From Oreocharis arfaki (Eukaryota > Chordata > Aves > Passeriformes > Paramythiidae): DNA of 64,000 nt. The stretch spans positions 62,001 to 126,000 of the forward strand of contig VZRR01010266.1 in the NCBI GenBank assembly GCA_013398015.1. Direction: 5' to 3'. Positions 38,948 through 50,960 of the stretch are shown here, one piece after another. The notes below the pieces were generated by a model. The model did no database searches. It was not told the origin of the DNA and saw nothing but the letters and a program-made list of their open reading frames with translations. The number at the start of each line of letters is the position of its first letter. Within the stretch, counting starts at the first letter, position 1. The position numbers and the translations under genes are program-made.

Positions 38948-39315
38948 GGAGAAGAGAAGGCTCCAGGGACACCTGAGAGCCCCTGCCAGCGCCTAAAGGG
39001 GCTCCAGGAGAGCTGGAAAGGAATTTGGGACAAGGGCATGGAGTGACAGGACAAGAGGGAATGGCTTCCCACTGCCAGAGGACAGGGATAGATGGGATAT
39101 TGGGAAGGAATTCTTCCCTGTGAGGGTGGGGAGGCCCTGGCACAGGGTGCTCAGAGCAGCTGTGGTTGCCCCATCTCTGGAAGTGTCCAAGGCTAGACTG
39201 GACAATGCTTGGAGCACCCTGGCACAGCGGAAGGTGTCACTGCCCATGGCAGGGGGTGGAATAAGATGAGCTTTAAGGTCCCTCCTAACTCAAACCAGTC
39301 TGTGATTCCATGATG
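38948..39315 (+). mobile_element. CR1 LINE, 3' fragment, right arm of second inverted pair
   Basis: It starts GAGAAGAGAAGGCTCCAGGG and runs through GGATATTGGGAAGGAATTC to the tail CAGTCTGTGATTCCATGATG. Nearly its whole length is covered by the inverted copy at 38340-38667. It is antisense to MYO9A. Confidence 0.9.
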
Positions 39316-40024
39316 TCCACCCACAAGTTGTCCCCAGTTTGCAGTACCTTCTACCCAAAACATGCCAGAATAAAAGATGTAGTTTATCCAAATTACTGCA
39401 AGGATGAACACAACCAGGAAGAGTCAGTCTGGTATCAATTCACAACTGAAGGAGAATGTTTCAAGTGAGTTGCCAAGCGTTCAAACCACTGTTTCTAAAA
39501 AAAAAGCCTCAAACCACAGGACTGTGTTTCCAATCAATGCACAACAAGAAGGCAGGAGTGCGCAGACAGCAAGGAATGTGACATCACTGCAAATCCAACA
39601 AAGGTGGCCTCTCTGTGCGCTTTGGGGCTGCAGCTCAGGAAAGCGGAAGAGAAGAGGCTTGGCTTGGACAAGAAATCTCCAATCTCAGCCCTGATGCCCC
39701 CAAAACACCAAAGGGACAGATCCCTTTGGGACAACTCTGCCCATTCAAGACTATTAAGGGGGGTGACAGTTGTCATAGCAGGACCCTGAGGGCACAGATC
39801 TCTCAGGAGCCAGGCTGGGATCATGGAATGATCACGCTCACTATCCATGAAAAGCATTTCTGCAGAGTTGTTATCTCCACATACTCCAACACTGAGGAAA
39901 AGGATCGGCAAAGCCCCTGTGCCGAGCACAGAAAATGAAACATTGCAGAGTGGAGCAGATGCACGAGGGAACCTCACCAAAGCTCAAAACCCATCCCAAA
40001 CTTAAGATCTCAAAGCTTTTTACA

Positions 40025-40192
40025 TGGAATCTCAGACTGGTTTGGGCTGGAAGGGATCTTAAAGCTCATCTCAACCCATCCCCTGCCATGGGCAGGGACA
40101 CCTTCCACTAGACCAAGTTGCTCCAAGCCTCCTCCAACCTGGCTTTGGTTACTTCCAGGGATATGGCATCTACCACCTGTCTTGCAACCTGA
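40025..40192 (-). mobile_element. CR1 LINE, short 3' fragment
   Basis: GGAATCTCAGACTGGTTTGG, CCATGGGCAGGGACACCTTC and ACTTCCAGGGATATGGCATC followed by CTTGCAACCTG match the CR1 end of a subfamily with a GGGGCATCCACCACCT-type block. It is 5' truncated. Confidence 0.82.
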
Positions 40193-41142
40193 AGATTGGT
40201 AGATCCATCCTGCTCTTCTTGATGGTGTAAAGAAGCAAGGACATGCCAAAATGACATTATCCAATCCTTTTTTTGAGAGCAGAGTCTTTTCCAGGCAAAC
40301 TCCGCTGAAACTTTCAGCGTACCAAGCTATGAAAAAACCCCCAGGCATCTGAAGGATAAAGTAGCCGCTGTATCCCTCAGGAAAGGCAGCTCCCTGTGAG
40401 CTACAGAGGTCGTGGTGGGAGAGCCATGTCTGCAAACCCTCAATGGCTCCATCCGCTGGAGCCAACTATAATGCTCCTTTGTTAAATGCACAGGAATAAC
40501 CAGCCCATTGGTTCCCAAGAGTCCAGTGAGTCACAAGTGGGGATTATCAGACATCAGTAGTCTTTGTGAAGTCCCAAAATGTCAAATGAATCCCACTCTT
40601 CCTTCCTGATTCAGACAGATCTAAGTCACTCCTACTCGCTGAGCCAGAGGAAGACCAGGAGAAGGCCTTTTACCACGGGGAAGTTCCAGTTGGAGCATCT
40701 CAAATTCTGCTCTGTGAGCAGTGAACCTGCTCCCAGAACGAGGTCACTGCTGGATAAAATTTGGTGGTCAGGATGCTGATGATGTAAGGAGGTGAACAGA
40801 AGAACAAAAAGCATGGGAGGTGCTCATCCTAACATAATTCACGGCTTCTTCCAAAATTATTTTGTCATGGAGATCACATCAACCATTCCCAGAGGAGCCT
40901 TGTGCTCCTCTGTCTTCCCCCACAGCCACCACACCCTGATCTTTCCTTTCTTCTGCTGACATTGGTGACAAACCTTTCTAAGGGGACACCTGAGATTTGG
41001 GAGCAGCCATATCACCAAAACCATTTTGGAAAGCACTTGAAAAACTCATGCTGAGCCACTCTAGGTCTAAAGAGGTTTCTTCCATCTCAACAGAAGGAAC
41101 ATCAAGGTAAGACTGTTCCCAGCTGTGTCAGTACACTATGGG

Positions 41143-41700
41143 TGTTGGGCAGCAGGTCCAGGGAGGGGATTCTGCCCCTGTGCCCCCTCAGGTGAGACCC
41201 CCTGCAGAGCTGCCCCAGCCCTGGGGCCCAGCACAGGAAGGACCTGGAGCAGCTGGAGAGAGTCCAGAGGAGGCACCAAGGTGATCAGAGGAATGGAGGA
41301 GCTCTTGTTTGAGGAAAGGCTGAGAGAACTGAGATTGTTCAGCCTAGAGAAGAGAAAGCTCCACTGCCTAAAGGGGCTCCAAGGGAGCTGGAGAGGGACT
41401 TGGGACAAGGGCCTGGAGGGACTTTGGACAACAGGGAATGGCTTCAAACTGACAGAGAATAGGATTAGATAGGATATTGGGAAGAAATTGTTGGCCGGGA
41501 GGATGGCGAGGCCCTGGCACAGGTTGCCCAGAGAAGCTGCGGCTGCCCTGTCCCTGGAAGTGTTCCAGGCCAGGTTAGATGGGGCTTGGAGCAACCTGGT
41601 CCAGTGGCAGGTGTCCCTGCCCATGGCAGGAGCTTGGAACAAAACCATCTTTAGGTTTTCCCTTCCAACCCAGACCACTCTATGATACCATGATTCTGAG
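41143..41700 (+). mobile_element. CR1 LINE, 3' fragment
   Basis: It begins GTTGGGCAGCAGGTCCAGGG and passes through the end of ORF2 (CTGGAGAGAGTCCAGAGGAG). It then has an extra segment containing GGAGGAGCTCTTGTTTGAGG and AACTGAGATTGTTCAGCCTA, and ends with the tail CACTCTATGATACCATGATT. That segment is absent from the copies at 141 and 31398, so it is a separate subfamily. It lies about 1.15 kb from exon F and is antisense to MYO9A. Confidence 0.9.
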
Positions 41701-42851
41701 GACTCTCCAGCAGAAGGGCGGTTATAGCTCAGTTCTCACCTTTTCTAGCAATATTTTTTAAGTCTGTGCCCAAGATGCAGGAAAAAAGTAGAAACACCAC
41801 ACTGATTAAATGCCCACCACAAAGACCCAGTCAGAGCCCTTGTGTGCCCTTTGTTAGGCGACATTCCACCTTTGTACAGAGACAACACTTCACTTCTAAA
41901 GATGAAAGCCCAGTAAAAGTTACTGACCTTAAACTCACCCTCAGAGTGAGAAAAAAAAAATACTTCCCCCCTGCCTGGAAAAAAGAGTCAAAATATCTCC
42001 AGCTGACCCCAGTGACAACACAATGTGCAACACTTATCTGTGACACAACAGGCTGCTCTCGAGATGCTACTCAAGGTGCTGTAAATTCTCACATAACCCT
42101 ACAACAAGAGGAGATGGAGGGACCAAGCATGGTGGGATGCTCAGTGTTCCTAACTTGGGGGATACAAGAATATTAGAGGCAGAAACAGCCAAAACAGGTA
42201 GTTCAGCAGAACAGAACTTATTTTGAAGAATGTAAGAGGAAAAAAATTGTTTCTCTTTACCAGCCACAGAATAGAACTCAGAATTCCTGAAAATCACGTT
42301 TAGATCCCGTATAACTACACTAGTCTGAGGGCAGTTGGTGGAGTTATGGCTGCTCCAAAGCATTATGCAAGGACCCAGGTCATGAGGGGCCTGAGGAAAA
42401 GCTAACGGGAATCTCCTATGGAGATCTGCAGCTCCTGCCATACAAGAACCACCACTAACACAGGCACTCAAGAAGCCAGCAGAAATTTCCTGGAGTCTTG
42501 GGTCAGCACTCTGCTGTGGATGAATCAGTGCTCCAGTTTAAGGAATGACATCTGCAGACCAACGCCTGTACCACACACACACTCAGCAACGCACAGCTCT
42601 GCTCTGGACAGCTCTCACACAACTACAAGTCATTAAAGCACTTGCAAACCATCAGAATAAAGTACAAACCTGCCTTCCAGGAATGGCATAGAAGAAAAGT
42701 CAATCATTTCCCAGATTAGGACACCCATTAGCTTCTCCTATGCTATTTTGACATAAATAAATAAAAACTGAAAGAAGCTCTGAGTGTGCATCTCAACATA
42801 TTGAAAAGCATTCCAAGAGTGGCCTTTTAATAGCAAACATCATGTACTGAC

Positions 42852-42941
42852 CTCCGCCAACTTGTATGGTAAGATCAGCTTCTCTCCCACTGTCACTGTC
42901 TTTCTGGTCACCAGGGCCTCAAACAGCATCTCTTCTTTCAC
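42852..42941 (-). CDS. MYO9A: MYO9A coding exon F (90 nt, LVTRK segment)
   Basis: The exon encodes 30 residues, from VKEEMLFEALVTRKTVTVGE to KLILPYKLAE. It matches the myosin head segment in which a helix is followed by the A.VTRK turn, shortly before the long helix of the next exon. Both ends are phase 0. The acceptor is TTTTAG before 42941 and the donor is GTCAGT from 42851. The intron that follows is the longest in the window, about 21.8 kb. Exon E ends SELLE and exon G begins AVTVRNSMAK, which joins exactly as I recall for MYO9A, so I do not think an exon is missing on either side. Confidence 0.93.
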
Positions 42942-44055
42942 CTAAAACAAAAGTACAGGTGTTAATGATTATTCCAGGAATCTTTTTTTTATTTTAAATC
43001 CAGTTTAAAAAAATGCTAACATTTAAACTTTAAAAAAAATTTAAAATTCAGTGTAAACACATTCAAATTTCAAAATTTCATTAAAAAAATATTAAACCAC
43101 TTTTGCCAGCCCTTGCAGAGTTAAGTTCAATCGGTAAAAGCATGCCATTGGGAGGAGCCAACACAGCACATAAATCCAGCATCAGAAACTCAACACTAGG
43201 GTATTAAAAGGAACCTGATTTTCTGCATTCAGGCATCCCAGCTGTAGCAATTTCCCATTGGTTTCCTTATTCCCAGTGCGGCTCCTCCCTCCCACACTTT
43301 TTCTTGGCAAAATAAGTCAACTTTCTAGTGTTGTCAAGATCAAATCATACAAATTACTCTAGAATAAGCCAAGCAGTGTCATCAGTTTCAGAGATATCCA
43401 AGTGAAGGAGGTTTTTTTTGGTGCTTTTCAGGGTGGGGAGGAGTCAGAAGGAGGAAGAAACCCTCGGAAAAGCACCTGATATTTACTCTGCTATTGGCAC
43501 TTGATGTTTACTCCCTAAAGCCCCAGTTCTGGGCAAGGTGACAGTCTCTAATCAGCCCTCGCAGGTTTGCAGAACAAAAATCAGTTGAGTAAACAGAGAC
43601 ACTTCAGCAGAGAGGAAAATGGTGCCGACAAATAGTGGTACCTACAACTGTTGGGAAAAAGCCACTTTTCCAATCAGTTTCAAGACCGTTTTACTTCGAA
43701 GTGCCCTGGAGGAATTCAGAAGGTGTCCTCTCTCCCAGAATACATCAGATACACCTAAAGACTTTGAGTCATTGACTGATCTTCGCCAAATTTCCAAGTC
43801 AAAAAAGACATCATGAGTCTGGGTGAAAATCGGGGAGCCCAGAACCAATGGATGTGGATTGATACAGAGAAGCTGCACTGAAGTCTGTACAAGCTGCTTA
43901 CCCTACCCGAAGGACTCCATGCAGACACCAGACCTTCTCTGAACATTCTGATAAGAGACCAAAATCCACATTCCCTAAGCCATCCCAGGCCATATTTTTA
44001 TCACAGGGAAACCATTTATGATTTGACATGGAAAATGGGAAACATAGTGGTCTAA

Positions 44056-44105
44056 CAATTGGACTCAATGATCTTAGAGGTCTTTTCCAACCAAAACAAT
44101 TCTGA
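44056..44105 (+). mobile_element. Short CR1 3' tail remnant
   Basis: TTGGACTCAATGATCTTAGA followed by GGTCTTTTCCAACCAAAACA and ATTCTGAT is a CR1 end, lacking the body. Confidence 0.72.
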
Positions 44106-45934
44106 TCATATGCACTTTGACTTAATGGTTTAATCCAGGAATTAGTATGAAGAGGAAATGCAAAGAAGCCAGTGGAAGGTCAGAAATCTCACAAATCATG
44201 GCAATAATGATGCTCTTCTGTACAAAAATCTCCTTCTGCCAAAACTACTATTGTGGGAGTCTCCCAGATAAAATCCAAGGCGTTTTTATGTAACTGACTC
44301 CTCCTGCAACAAGAACTTGTGACTGTGGAAATCAGAACACATCAAGTCACCTGTATATGATGGCACCTGCTAGCAAGGTCTCTATCATTGGAAATGACAC
44401 TTCAAGGTTCATTTCTTTAGTGCCCAGCACTGCTCAGGAGCCCGCAGTTCATACAATCCCATTTTACCTTTCAAAATCAAGCAGGGGGGAAAAAAAATCT
44501 TCTGGTTCATCCAGAGATCCACAGCAATATTTCACATTTGGTTTCTAGTCCTCTCATTCACCAAAATATGTGATTTTGTAATTTTTGGCTCTGTGGACAC
44601 TTTTCCAGCAGCTCTCAACTGCGGGACCGTCGGCTGCTCTCCCTCAACTGCACAACTTGGAACAAAAATGAGTTTCACACCATCCATTATCCCACTCCAG
44701 GGATGCTGCAAACCCGCAGCCGGCACACCGGCTTTTTTTAATTATCCAAGGCAACAAGGCAGAGGGGTGTCAGATGGTTCCTAATCAAAACAGTCCAAAG
44801 AAATATTCCTCAACAACATAAACGCTTCCAAGTCCCAGATTTGTCAGCAAACACAGGGATTTTAAGCAATTTGAACAACTACCCACGCCATCCCTCACAA
44901 CTCCCATCTCATGGTCACTCTGGTTCCTTCTGCCCCCGCTCTCTGGATGGAGGGAGCCTGTGAATTTGCATCCTTCATCTCCTGACCTGCGGAGATCCCT
45001 TCAAATCATCCTCTTGCACAGAAACACTGCTGGCAAGGATGGGAATGCAATCCCTGACTCTCCCCAGGCCTCTGCCTGCAATAAGCACCCAGCAGAGCTT
45101 GATCTTGATTCCTTCATCGCCTCTGATGAACACCACAGGTGCAGCCAAATCACCCCAATTTTCACTCAAGGTCACAGCGTGAAGGTAGGTGACTCCTGAT
45201 GCCAGGGAGGAGCCACTGGAGCTGTCTAAAGACAAACTCAGCACGTGCTGATGACGAAGGACATGGAGATACTTGCAGCTTCCCCACATCCTACACTTCC
45301 TTCTCCAGTGTGAAACACTAAAACAGGGACACCCATCGGTGCAGAGTAGCAAAGAGGAGAACACCACTTATTCCTTTACTTTGTGCCCTGGGAGTTTCAC
45401 TCAGGTCACATTTCATAGATTTTTGCTTCCTGGTGCTAAAGGGCATGGCCTGCTCTCTCTCTTAAACAGGGCCCACAGGAGTTTAGATCTTAATTACAGG
45501 GACAAAACGCAGATTTAAGACTTCATTGCCACAAGTGGACCCAGAGAGGGCTGGGGACCTCGAGCTCCACGAGCCAGTGAAGAGTAACCGGCAGTGCCAC
45601 AGCTGAGAACGTCAGCAGAGCATGGCGGGAGCAGGGAGCCAGCAAGGGCTGGGCTGGAGCCAAGGCAGGCAGAGACTGCTCCTCCCGTAATGCTGGGGTA
45701 TTATGTTAGAGCAGCTGAAGGAAAATGAACCATTTCCAACTGGAGAGCAAGAAAACATCAGGTTTTGTCTTTCCTCCCATATTTGAGAAAGGGATTACAG
45801 CGCTGAGTGCTCGCTATAAAGATGCCTCGTGTGGAGCAACAGAAAATAAACTCAGATTTCTATCAGCTCTTCTTGGAAAAGAGCTGAACCTTTTCCTCAG
45901 ACTTTCTTTCAAATAAAAGGAGAGTTACAAAGGA

Positions 45935-46203
45935 TGTCAGGGAATGGTTGGAGCTGTGTTAGGGAAGTGTAGGCTGGATATTGGGAAAAGTTTCTTCTCC
46001 CAGAGGGTGGTGGGGCACTGACCAGGCTCCCCAGGGAATGGTCATGGCCCGAGGCTGCCAGAGCTCCAGGGGTGTTTGGACACCGCTCCCAGGGACAGGG
46101 TGGGATTGCTGGGGTGTCTGGGCAGGGCCTGTGTCTGTGAAGGGCCTGCACTCAGTGGTACCTGTGGATCCCTTCCAACTCAGCATATTCTGCGATTCTC
46201 TGA
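45935..46203 (+). mobile_element. CR1 LINE, 3' fragment, divergent
   Basis: TGTAGGCTGGATATTGGGAA, CTTCTCCCAGAGGGTGGTGG, CCCCAGGGAATGGTCATGGC and the tail GATCCCTTCCAACTCAGCAT identify CR1. Its middle (GGGTGTTTGGACACCGCTC) differs from other copies here, so it is another subfamily. It is antisense to MYO9A. Confidence 0.85.
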
Positions 46204-46249
46204 AGTTTTCTGACTGTAGTTCTGGCTCAAAACCTTGTATCTGATGAAG

Positions 46250-46326
46250 AGGTCCCTGCTCACTGCAGGGGTGTTGCAGATGAACTTTGGAGGTAACTTC
46301 CAACCCCAATCATTCCGTGATTCTAC
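46250..46326 (+). mobile_element. Second CR1 3' tail directly after the first
   Basis: GCTCACTGCAGGGGTGTTGC, GATGAACTTTGGAGGTAACT and TCCAACCCCAATCATTCCG then TGATTCTAC form another CR1 end, about 50 bp downstream of the previous tail and in the same direction. Confidence 0.78.
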
Positions 46327-47944
46327 AAAACATCATCCGGAAAACAGATCCAACAGAAAAAGCTGGAAGCAAGCACTGTCTGCTTCATAATCCTCACCCC
46401 CTCCTCAATTAATTTCCAAGACATTTATCACAGGAGGAGCCCCAGCGCCTGTGGGATCCCTCTGGGAAGCTGAAGGCCATTTTTTAGTGGAAGAAGAACT
46501 TTAGCTCATAAATCTCTCGCAGAGGCCAACCTTAGCTCCAAACATAAATGTGCACTGGGAGATCTGGCAAAACTAATTTAGGGTACTTGATAACTTGTAT
46601 TTACCTTTATTTGCATAGAGGGTGGTTACCTAAACCTAAAAACTGAATATGAAACTGCTTCACTGAGCAAAGCCAGAATTTATCTCCTTCCTCAATGCTC
46701 CATCCATGGAAATAATTTCCCATATTAGTAAACACACACAATTAAAATGTTCTTGCTCTTCCAACGGAAAACAAAAAGTCTCATTTAAGGTCAACTAGAT
46801 AATCTTTAATCTATTATTTTTGTTAACAAGCACACAAATGAGCTTTTCCAAGCTTTTTCCCCAGAAACCAAAAGGTTTCATCCAGTTTTACACAACCCTC
46901 TACGATTTCTGCCCAGGCCCTGGGATATGTGCAGCGCTTGCACAGGACTCCATGTCTGCTTGATCCATCAGGCAGCCTTGACATCACTCTCCGGCATAGC
47001 ATTTCAGCAGAGTTTAAACAAAGGCCCTGAAAAACCTGCCAAAAGCATCACATAATCCACACGCTATGTCTATTCTGAAAAAAAAAGGAATCAGGGTTTT
47101 ACTGTAAATGAAACAATGATATGCAGAGTCTGGCCAAAATCCTATACTGCAGTTTGCTGTTTCAACAAATGCTGCTCTGGATGGTTTAATAAAGCAAAAA
47201 CATATTGGATGGGGTTGTTGGTATCTAAGAAAAAGCAAATCCATCGCAGACCATCATCTCCTCCCAGATTTCTTAAAAAAATCTCTGTATTAGCTTCATT
47301 TTATAAGGACACAAATCTCATTACACAGAGGGAGGATAGTTGTGCAGCGGTGTTGCATTAACTGGTGTAGCAGGGAAATTCCTCCAGTTGTCCCTAGAGG
47401 GTCCAACACAAACCAACCAGCTCATGAGAATTCGGGCCAGATTTCCCTTCACAGCAGGAGAAGACCTTAGTTTTGCCTAAGTTTTTAATTTCAGCCCGGC
47501 TGGCAGTTCCCCTCCTGCCCTTGGAGGCTACATCCCCACCGGAGCCGTGCTGGAGCACCTCTGCATCCCTTCTCAGCTGCTCTCAGAGACGGCCAACCCA
47601 GCTCCAGCTGGATTTTTTCCTTCTCTTTTCCATGTCAAATCCCTGACTGAACAAATCCAATGAGTCATTTGAGTATAAAAATCAACCCAAAAGTTCCCCC
47701 AAGATAAGGAAGCATCAGGCGACATTTTCTTCCATCCCTTTGCTGTGCTCAGGACGGTCCCACCAAGCAGCCCGTGACCATAGCAAAGGAAGTTCAACTC
47801 TTTGTCAACTTGTATTACTTTTATTCTGAGATGATTTTTCAGTTAGTAGTGTCTAATGCCAAGATCTGGAGAGAGGATAAACAACTTTTTCAAGCCAATT
47901 CATAATTGTAGCAGCAATGGGAAAAGCAAAACTGATCAGTGACC

Positions 47945-47981
47945 ACAAAAAAAAAAAGAAAAAGAAAAAGAAAAAAAAAAA
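47945..47981 (+). repeat. A-rich (GAAAAA)n tract
   Basis: Runs of A are interrupted by single G residues (A11 G A5 G A5 G A11 type). On the MYO9A transcript strand this is a long U-rich tract within the intron. No TA-type target duplication or LINE body is attached. Confidence 0.85.
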
Positions 47982-50175
47982 GTAATAAAAATAGTTACCC
48001 AAATGAGACAATACACAAAGTGTCAAATGTTTTAACCAGTATCTTAGGTCTCTGGCTGAGTAGAAGTCATGACACTTAATGTGGAGAGTTGTAAGCAACC
48101 AGCTAATGAATAAAGAGTGGTGGCTGCTCTTTGTAATGATGTTTCATCTGTTTGAACCCTTTGGTTCTCCCTTTGGCTCAAACCTGAATAAGCAGCAACA
48201 TCTGTTGAGGTCTGCAAAAAGAAACATGGCATTTCAGAAAGGGAAATCAAGTCTGAAAATGAGATTATTGGCTTTATTTCAGCTGATTTCAGTGGGCCTA
48301 TTGAAAGGTTTACACTTGGAGGCAGCAAGTATTTCCAGTTCCATAGATCAATCATCACCTAAACGCAACTTCAGGGACGAACACCACCACTTACCCAAAT
48401 CCAGTGATGTATTTCATCAGATCCCACCTCAGTGCAGGATGCATTGTCCTGATCTAATTAACAGGCATTTTATGTTCTAGATGGTCATTTAACTTGCAAA
48501 AGAATTACCAAGATGAACAGAAATCTATCACTTTGCTCAGCTACATCAGATCCTAGTGGTTTGGGGTTTTTTCCAAATGGGGAAAAATAAATACATTTAT
48601 TTATTTTTATATCTTGTTGACACTCCCTGGGGGTGCTGTTCTAGCCCATGGCATTGAGGCACGGTTGGATTGACGTGGCTCAGTCAATGCCTCATTTCAC
48701 ATAATCATGTGTGAAAACCACCCCGCGACCTCCCCACGTGCAGATGTTGCAGAAGGGGCTTGTTTGCAAAGGCAAAGACCCAAAGCCTGGAACTTTTTCA
48801 GATCTCTAAATTGCTCTCTTACTCAAAACCTTTTAAAAAAACAATTACTTAACTGACTTGGCCACATTTAACAGGGTAAAATCAACAACATTCTCCTCCC
48901 AACTCATATTTTCCTTCTGTTTATTTCTGCAATCTCCAAGGCCAAGATGCAAAGAGCATCCAGCTGCTCAGACCATACTTTACAGAAGCTTTCCCCTCCC
49001 TAAATTCAAAGCATTAAAGAAGTGCTATGAAAATCCCTGAGAGCCAATTTCCCAGTTCTTTAGGTAGGGAGATAACACAACTGTTATTTAACGGAATGAA
49101 TGGGAAGAGCACCACGTGTACACAAAAGGACAAGTCGCCTTCTGATTCTACCACAAAATCAGCACAAATTCACCTTCCAGACCATCCAGGGAGTACAAAA
49201 GGGTAAAGATAATTGTTGATATAACCAACTACAAGAAAAACATTTCAGTTGCGAGAGGTTTAGAGCATTTCAAGTGAAGTGAGACAGCAAGGGGAGCTTC
49301 TGGCCACCTCAATCCATGTCAGGTGTTTGAGCTCAGCTCTTGAAGGCTGAAGGCCAGCAGGACAAGTTGGCTCATTCAAGACTTTTTTCATGCAAAGAAG
49401 TGCTCCATCTTCATAACCTGCTTGGGCTGGCAGAGCAGATCTCCTAAGAACTTACTTAATGCTTTTGCACTGATTTACAGAGTTTGACACGGCCTGGGTC
49501 AGCCGGGCTGAGACCTACAAACCCCTCCCAAGGGACACCAGCACAGCGGTGGCTCACAGCGGCCAAGGTGTCAGGTCCTAAACAGCAGATAATCAACAGA
49601 TGCACCAAAGAACTCCATAACAGGCCCATAAATAGGGACTAGAGGGATCAGGTGCACCTCCAGCATCTCAAACCCAACCCTTGTGCATGCTGGCAGGTAG
49701 TAACAGACAAAAAACATGGCGAGGGAGCTCAGCACCTCCCACAGCCAGCACAGAACCACAACATGGGGCTGTGGTCTTACAACTCCTTGAGTTCCTCAGA
49801 CAGACTTTGGAACAGATTTGAGGAGCACCAGCTGAGGGCAAGGGAGCTGAAGGCTGGCAACTGAAGACACTGCAGTGTTGGGCAGCAGGCTTGCTTTGCA
49901 TCTAGACCTGTTCTGCAACCTTTCACATTTAATCACAGAAACAGAGTTCTCAGTCAATGAAACCTGAAGCTGAAGAGTAGGGGCAAAAATCCTACATGAA
50001 ATACCTCATTAAAAAAGTTCCTGTACCTTTTCCCTGGCAAACATGAACAGCCCATAGGAATAGAAACACACAAGAACTCACTCTTTGGTGAAACTGGAAA
50101 TAAATTGTGCATGTTTTGTGTCCTAAACCAGGCTTGTTTGGTGTGAAAGTTTCAGGAGGGAAAGCAGAGCCTTAC

Positions 50176-50302
50176 CTCCAGCAGCTCTGACACGACAGGA
50201 AGTATTTCAGGGTTGCAGACATCGATGGAGTCATCCCGGTAGGTCTTCTTTTTGTACTGGATGTTCCCCAAGTGCAGGATTGCTGACAGCAGAGAGAAAA
50301 TC
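50176..50302 (-). CDS. MYO9A: MYO9A coding exon E (127 nt, LSAILHLGNI)
   Basis: The first base completes the Gln codon from exon D, followed by 42 residues opening IFSLLSAILHLGNIQYKKKT and ending VVSELLE. The LSAILHLGNI block is one of the best conserved motifs of myosin heads. The lysine-rich KKKTYRDDSID that follows is, from memory, typical of MYO9A. The acceptor is CTATTTAG before 50302 and the donor is GTAAGG from 50175. The exon ends in phase 0. The open frame continues a few codons into the intron on the genomic strand, which is readthrough and not coding sequence. Confidence 0.94.
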
Positions 50303-50888
50303 CTAAATAGAGAGAATTCATTTTCACTTGGTTGGTTTTTCACAAAGTGAACGAAGAAGCAAACTTCACTCCCAAGGGCCATCTCCCTGTTTGGCTCATT
50401 CCTCTAATTTTCAATCCAAAGCATCCACTTTGCCTCACGTCAAAAAGATTTTCACTTAGTCAAGTACCAAACTTGCATCTGTACGGTTTCCTTGAAAATC
50501 CTTTAACACATCAAACCCACAGTTACAAAATGACAGCCCATGTTGTAAGAAAGACAGAAATCCCCCAGTAATCTTGATATCCAGATTAAATATTTATCAT
50601 GCAATTGCCTAAATTAAGGGGGAGAGTGGGCTCAGCCATGCAGGTGATCTCTCTTAGTCCCCCGGCATACATGTTTTTGTCACCTTTTTGGATCTAGTCC
50701 CAGCCAGGAACTATACAAAAGACTGTACAAAACCGCATAAATGCTTTATATAATAATTTATATAATATGTAAGCAACTGAGACAAAGAAAAGATGTTACA
50801 CTTCAAGTAAATTTATCCAACCAATTTTTCTGTTTTGGAGGGAGTTTGGTCATTTTTAAGTTTTCTCCCCTCCAAAAATAATAGGATC

Positions 50889-50960
50889 AGACCCTCAGAG
50901 AATATCCTGAGTTCCTTGTGGGAAGGGTTCATCAAGCCCAGCTCCTGAGCCATGGTTGAC
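50889..50960 (-). mobile_element. Old CR1 3' remnant
   Basis: CAGAGAATATCCTGAGTTCC and TTCATCAAGCCCAGCTCCTG resemble the CR1 end seen at 33923 (AATATCCTGAGCTGG, TCCAACTCCTGG). It is short and diverged. Confidence 0.55.

Larger units (their letters stand above)
21062..42851 (-). other. MYO9A: MYO9A intron between exons F and G (largest)
   Basis: This 21.8-kb intron starts with donor GTCAGT and ends with CTTTTTCAG on the minus strand. It contains most of the window's CR1 content, including inverted pairs at 29344/31398 and 38340/38948 and a nested copy near 33830, plus a 27-bp tandem duplication at 22130-22190. The intervals 21062-22129, 22553-25030, 25846-29343, 29930-31397, 32012-33829, 34076-35760, 35928-38339 and 39316-40024 hold no element I can identify. 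A run of nine G occurs at 23795-23803. Confidence 0.85.
42942..50175 (-). other. MYO9A: MYO9A intron between exons E and F
   Basis: This 7.2-kb intron starts with donor GTAAGG and ends with TTTTAG. It holds an AT-rich stretch at 42980-43090, a CR1 tail at 44056-44105, a CR1 copy at 45935-46203 with a second tail to 46326, and an A-rich tract at 47945-47981. The intervals 43091-44055, 44106-45934, 46327-47944 and 47982-50175 show nothing I can identify. Confidence 0.83.
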
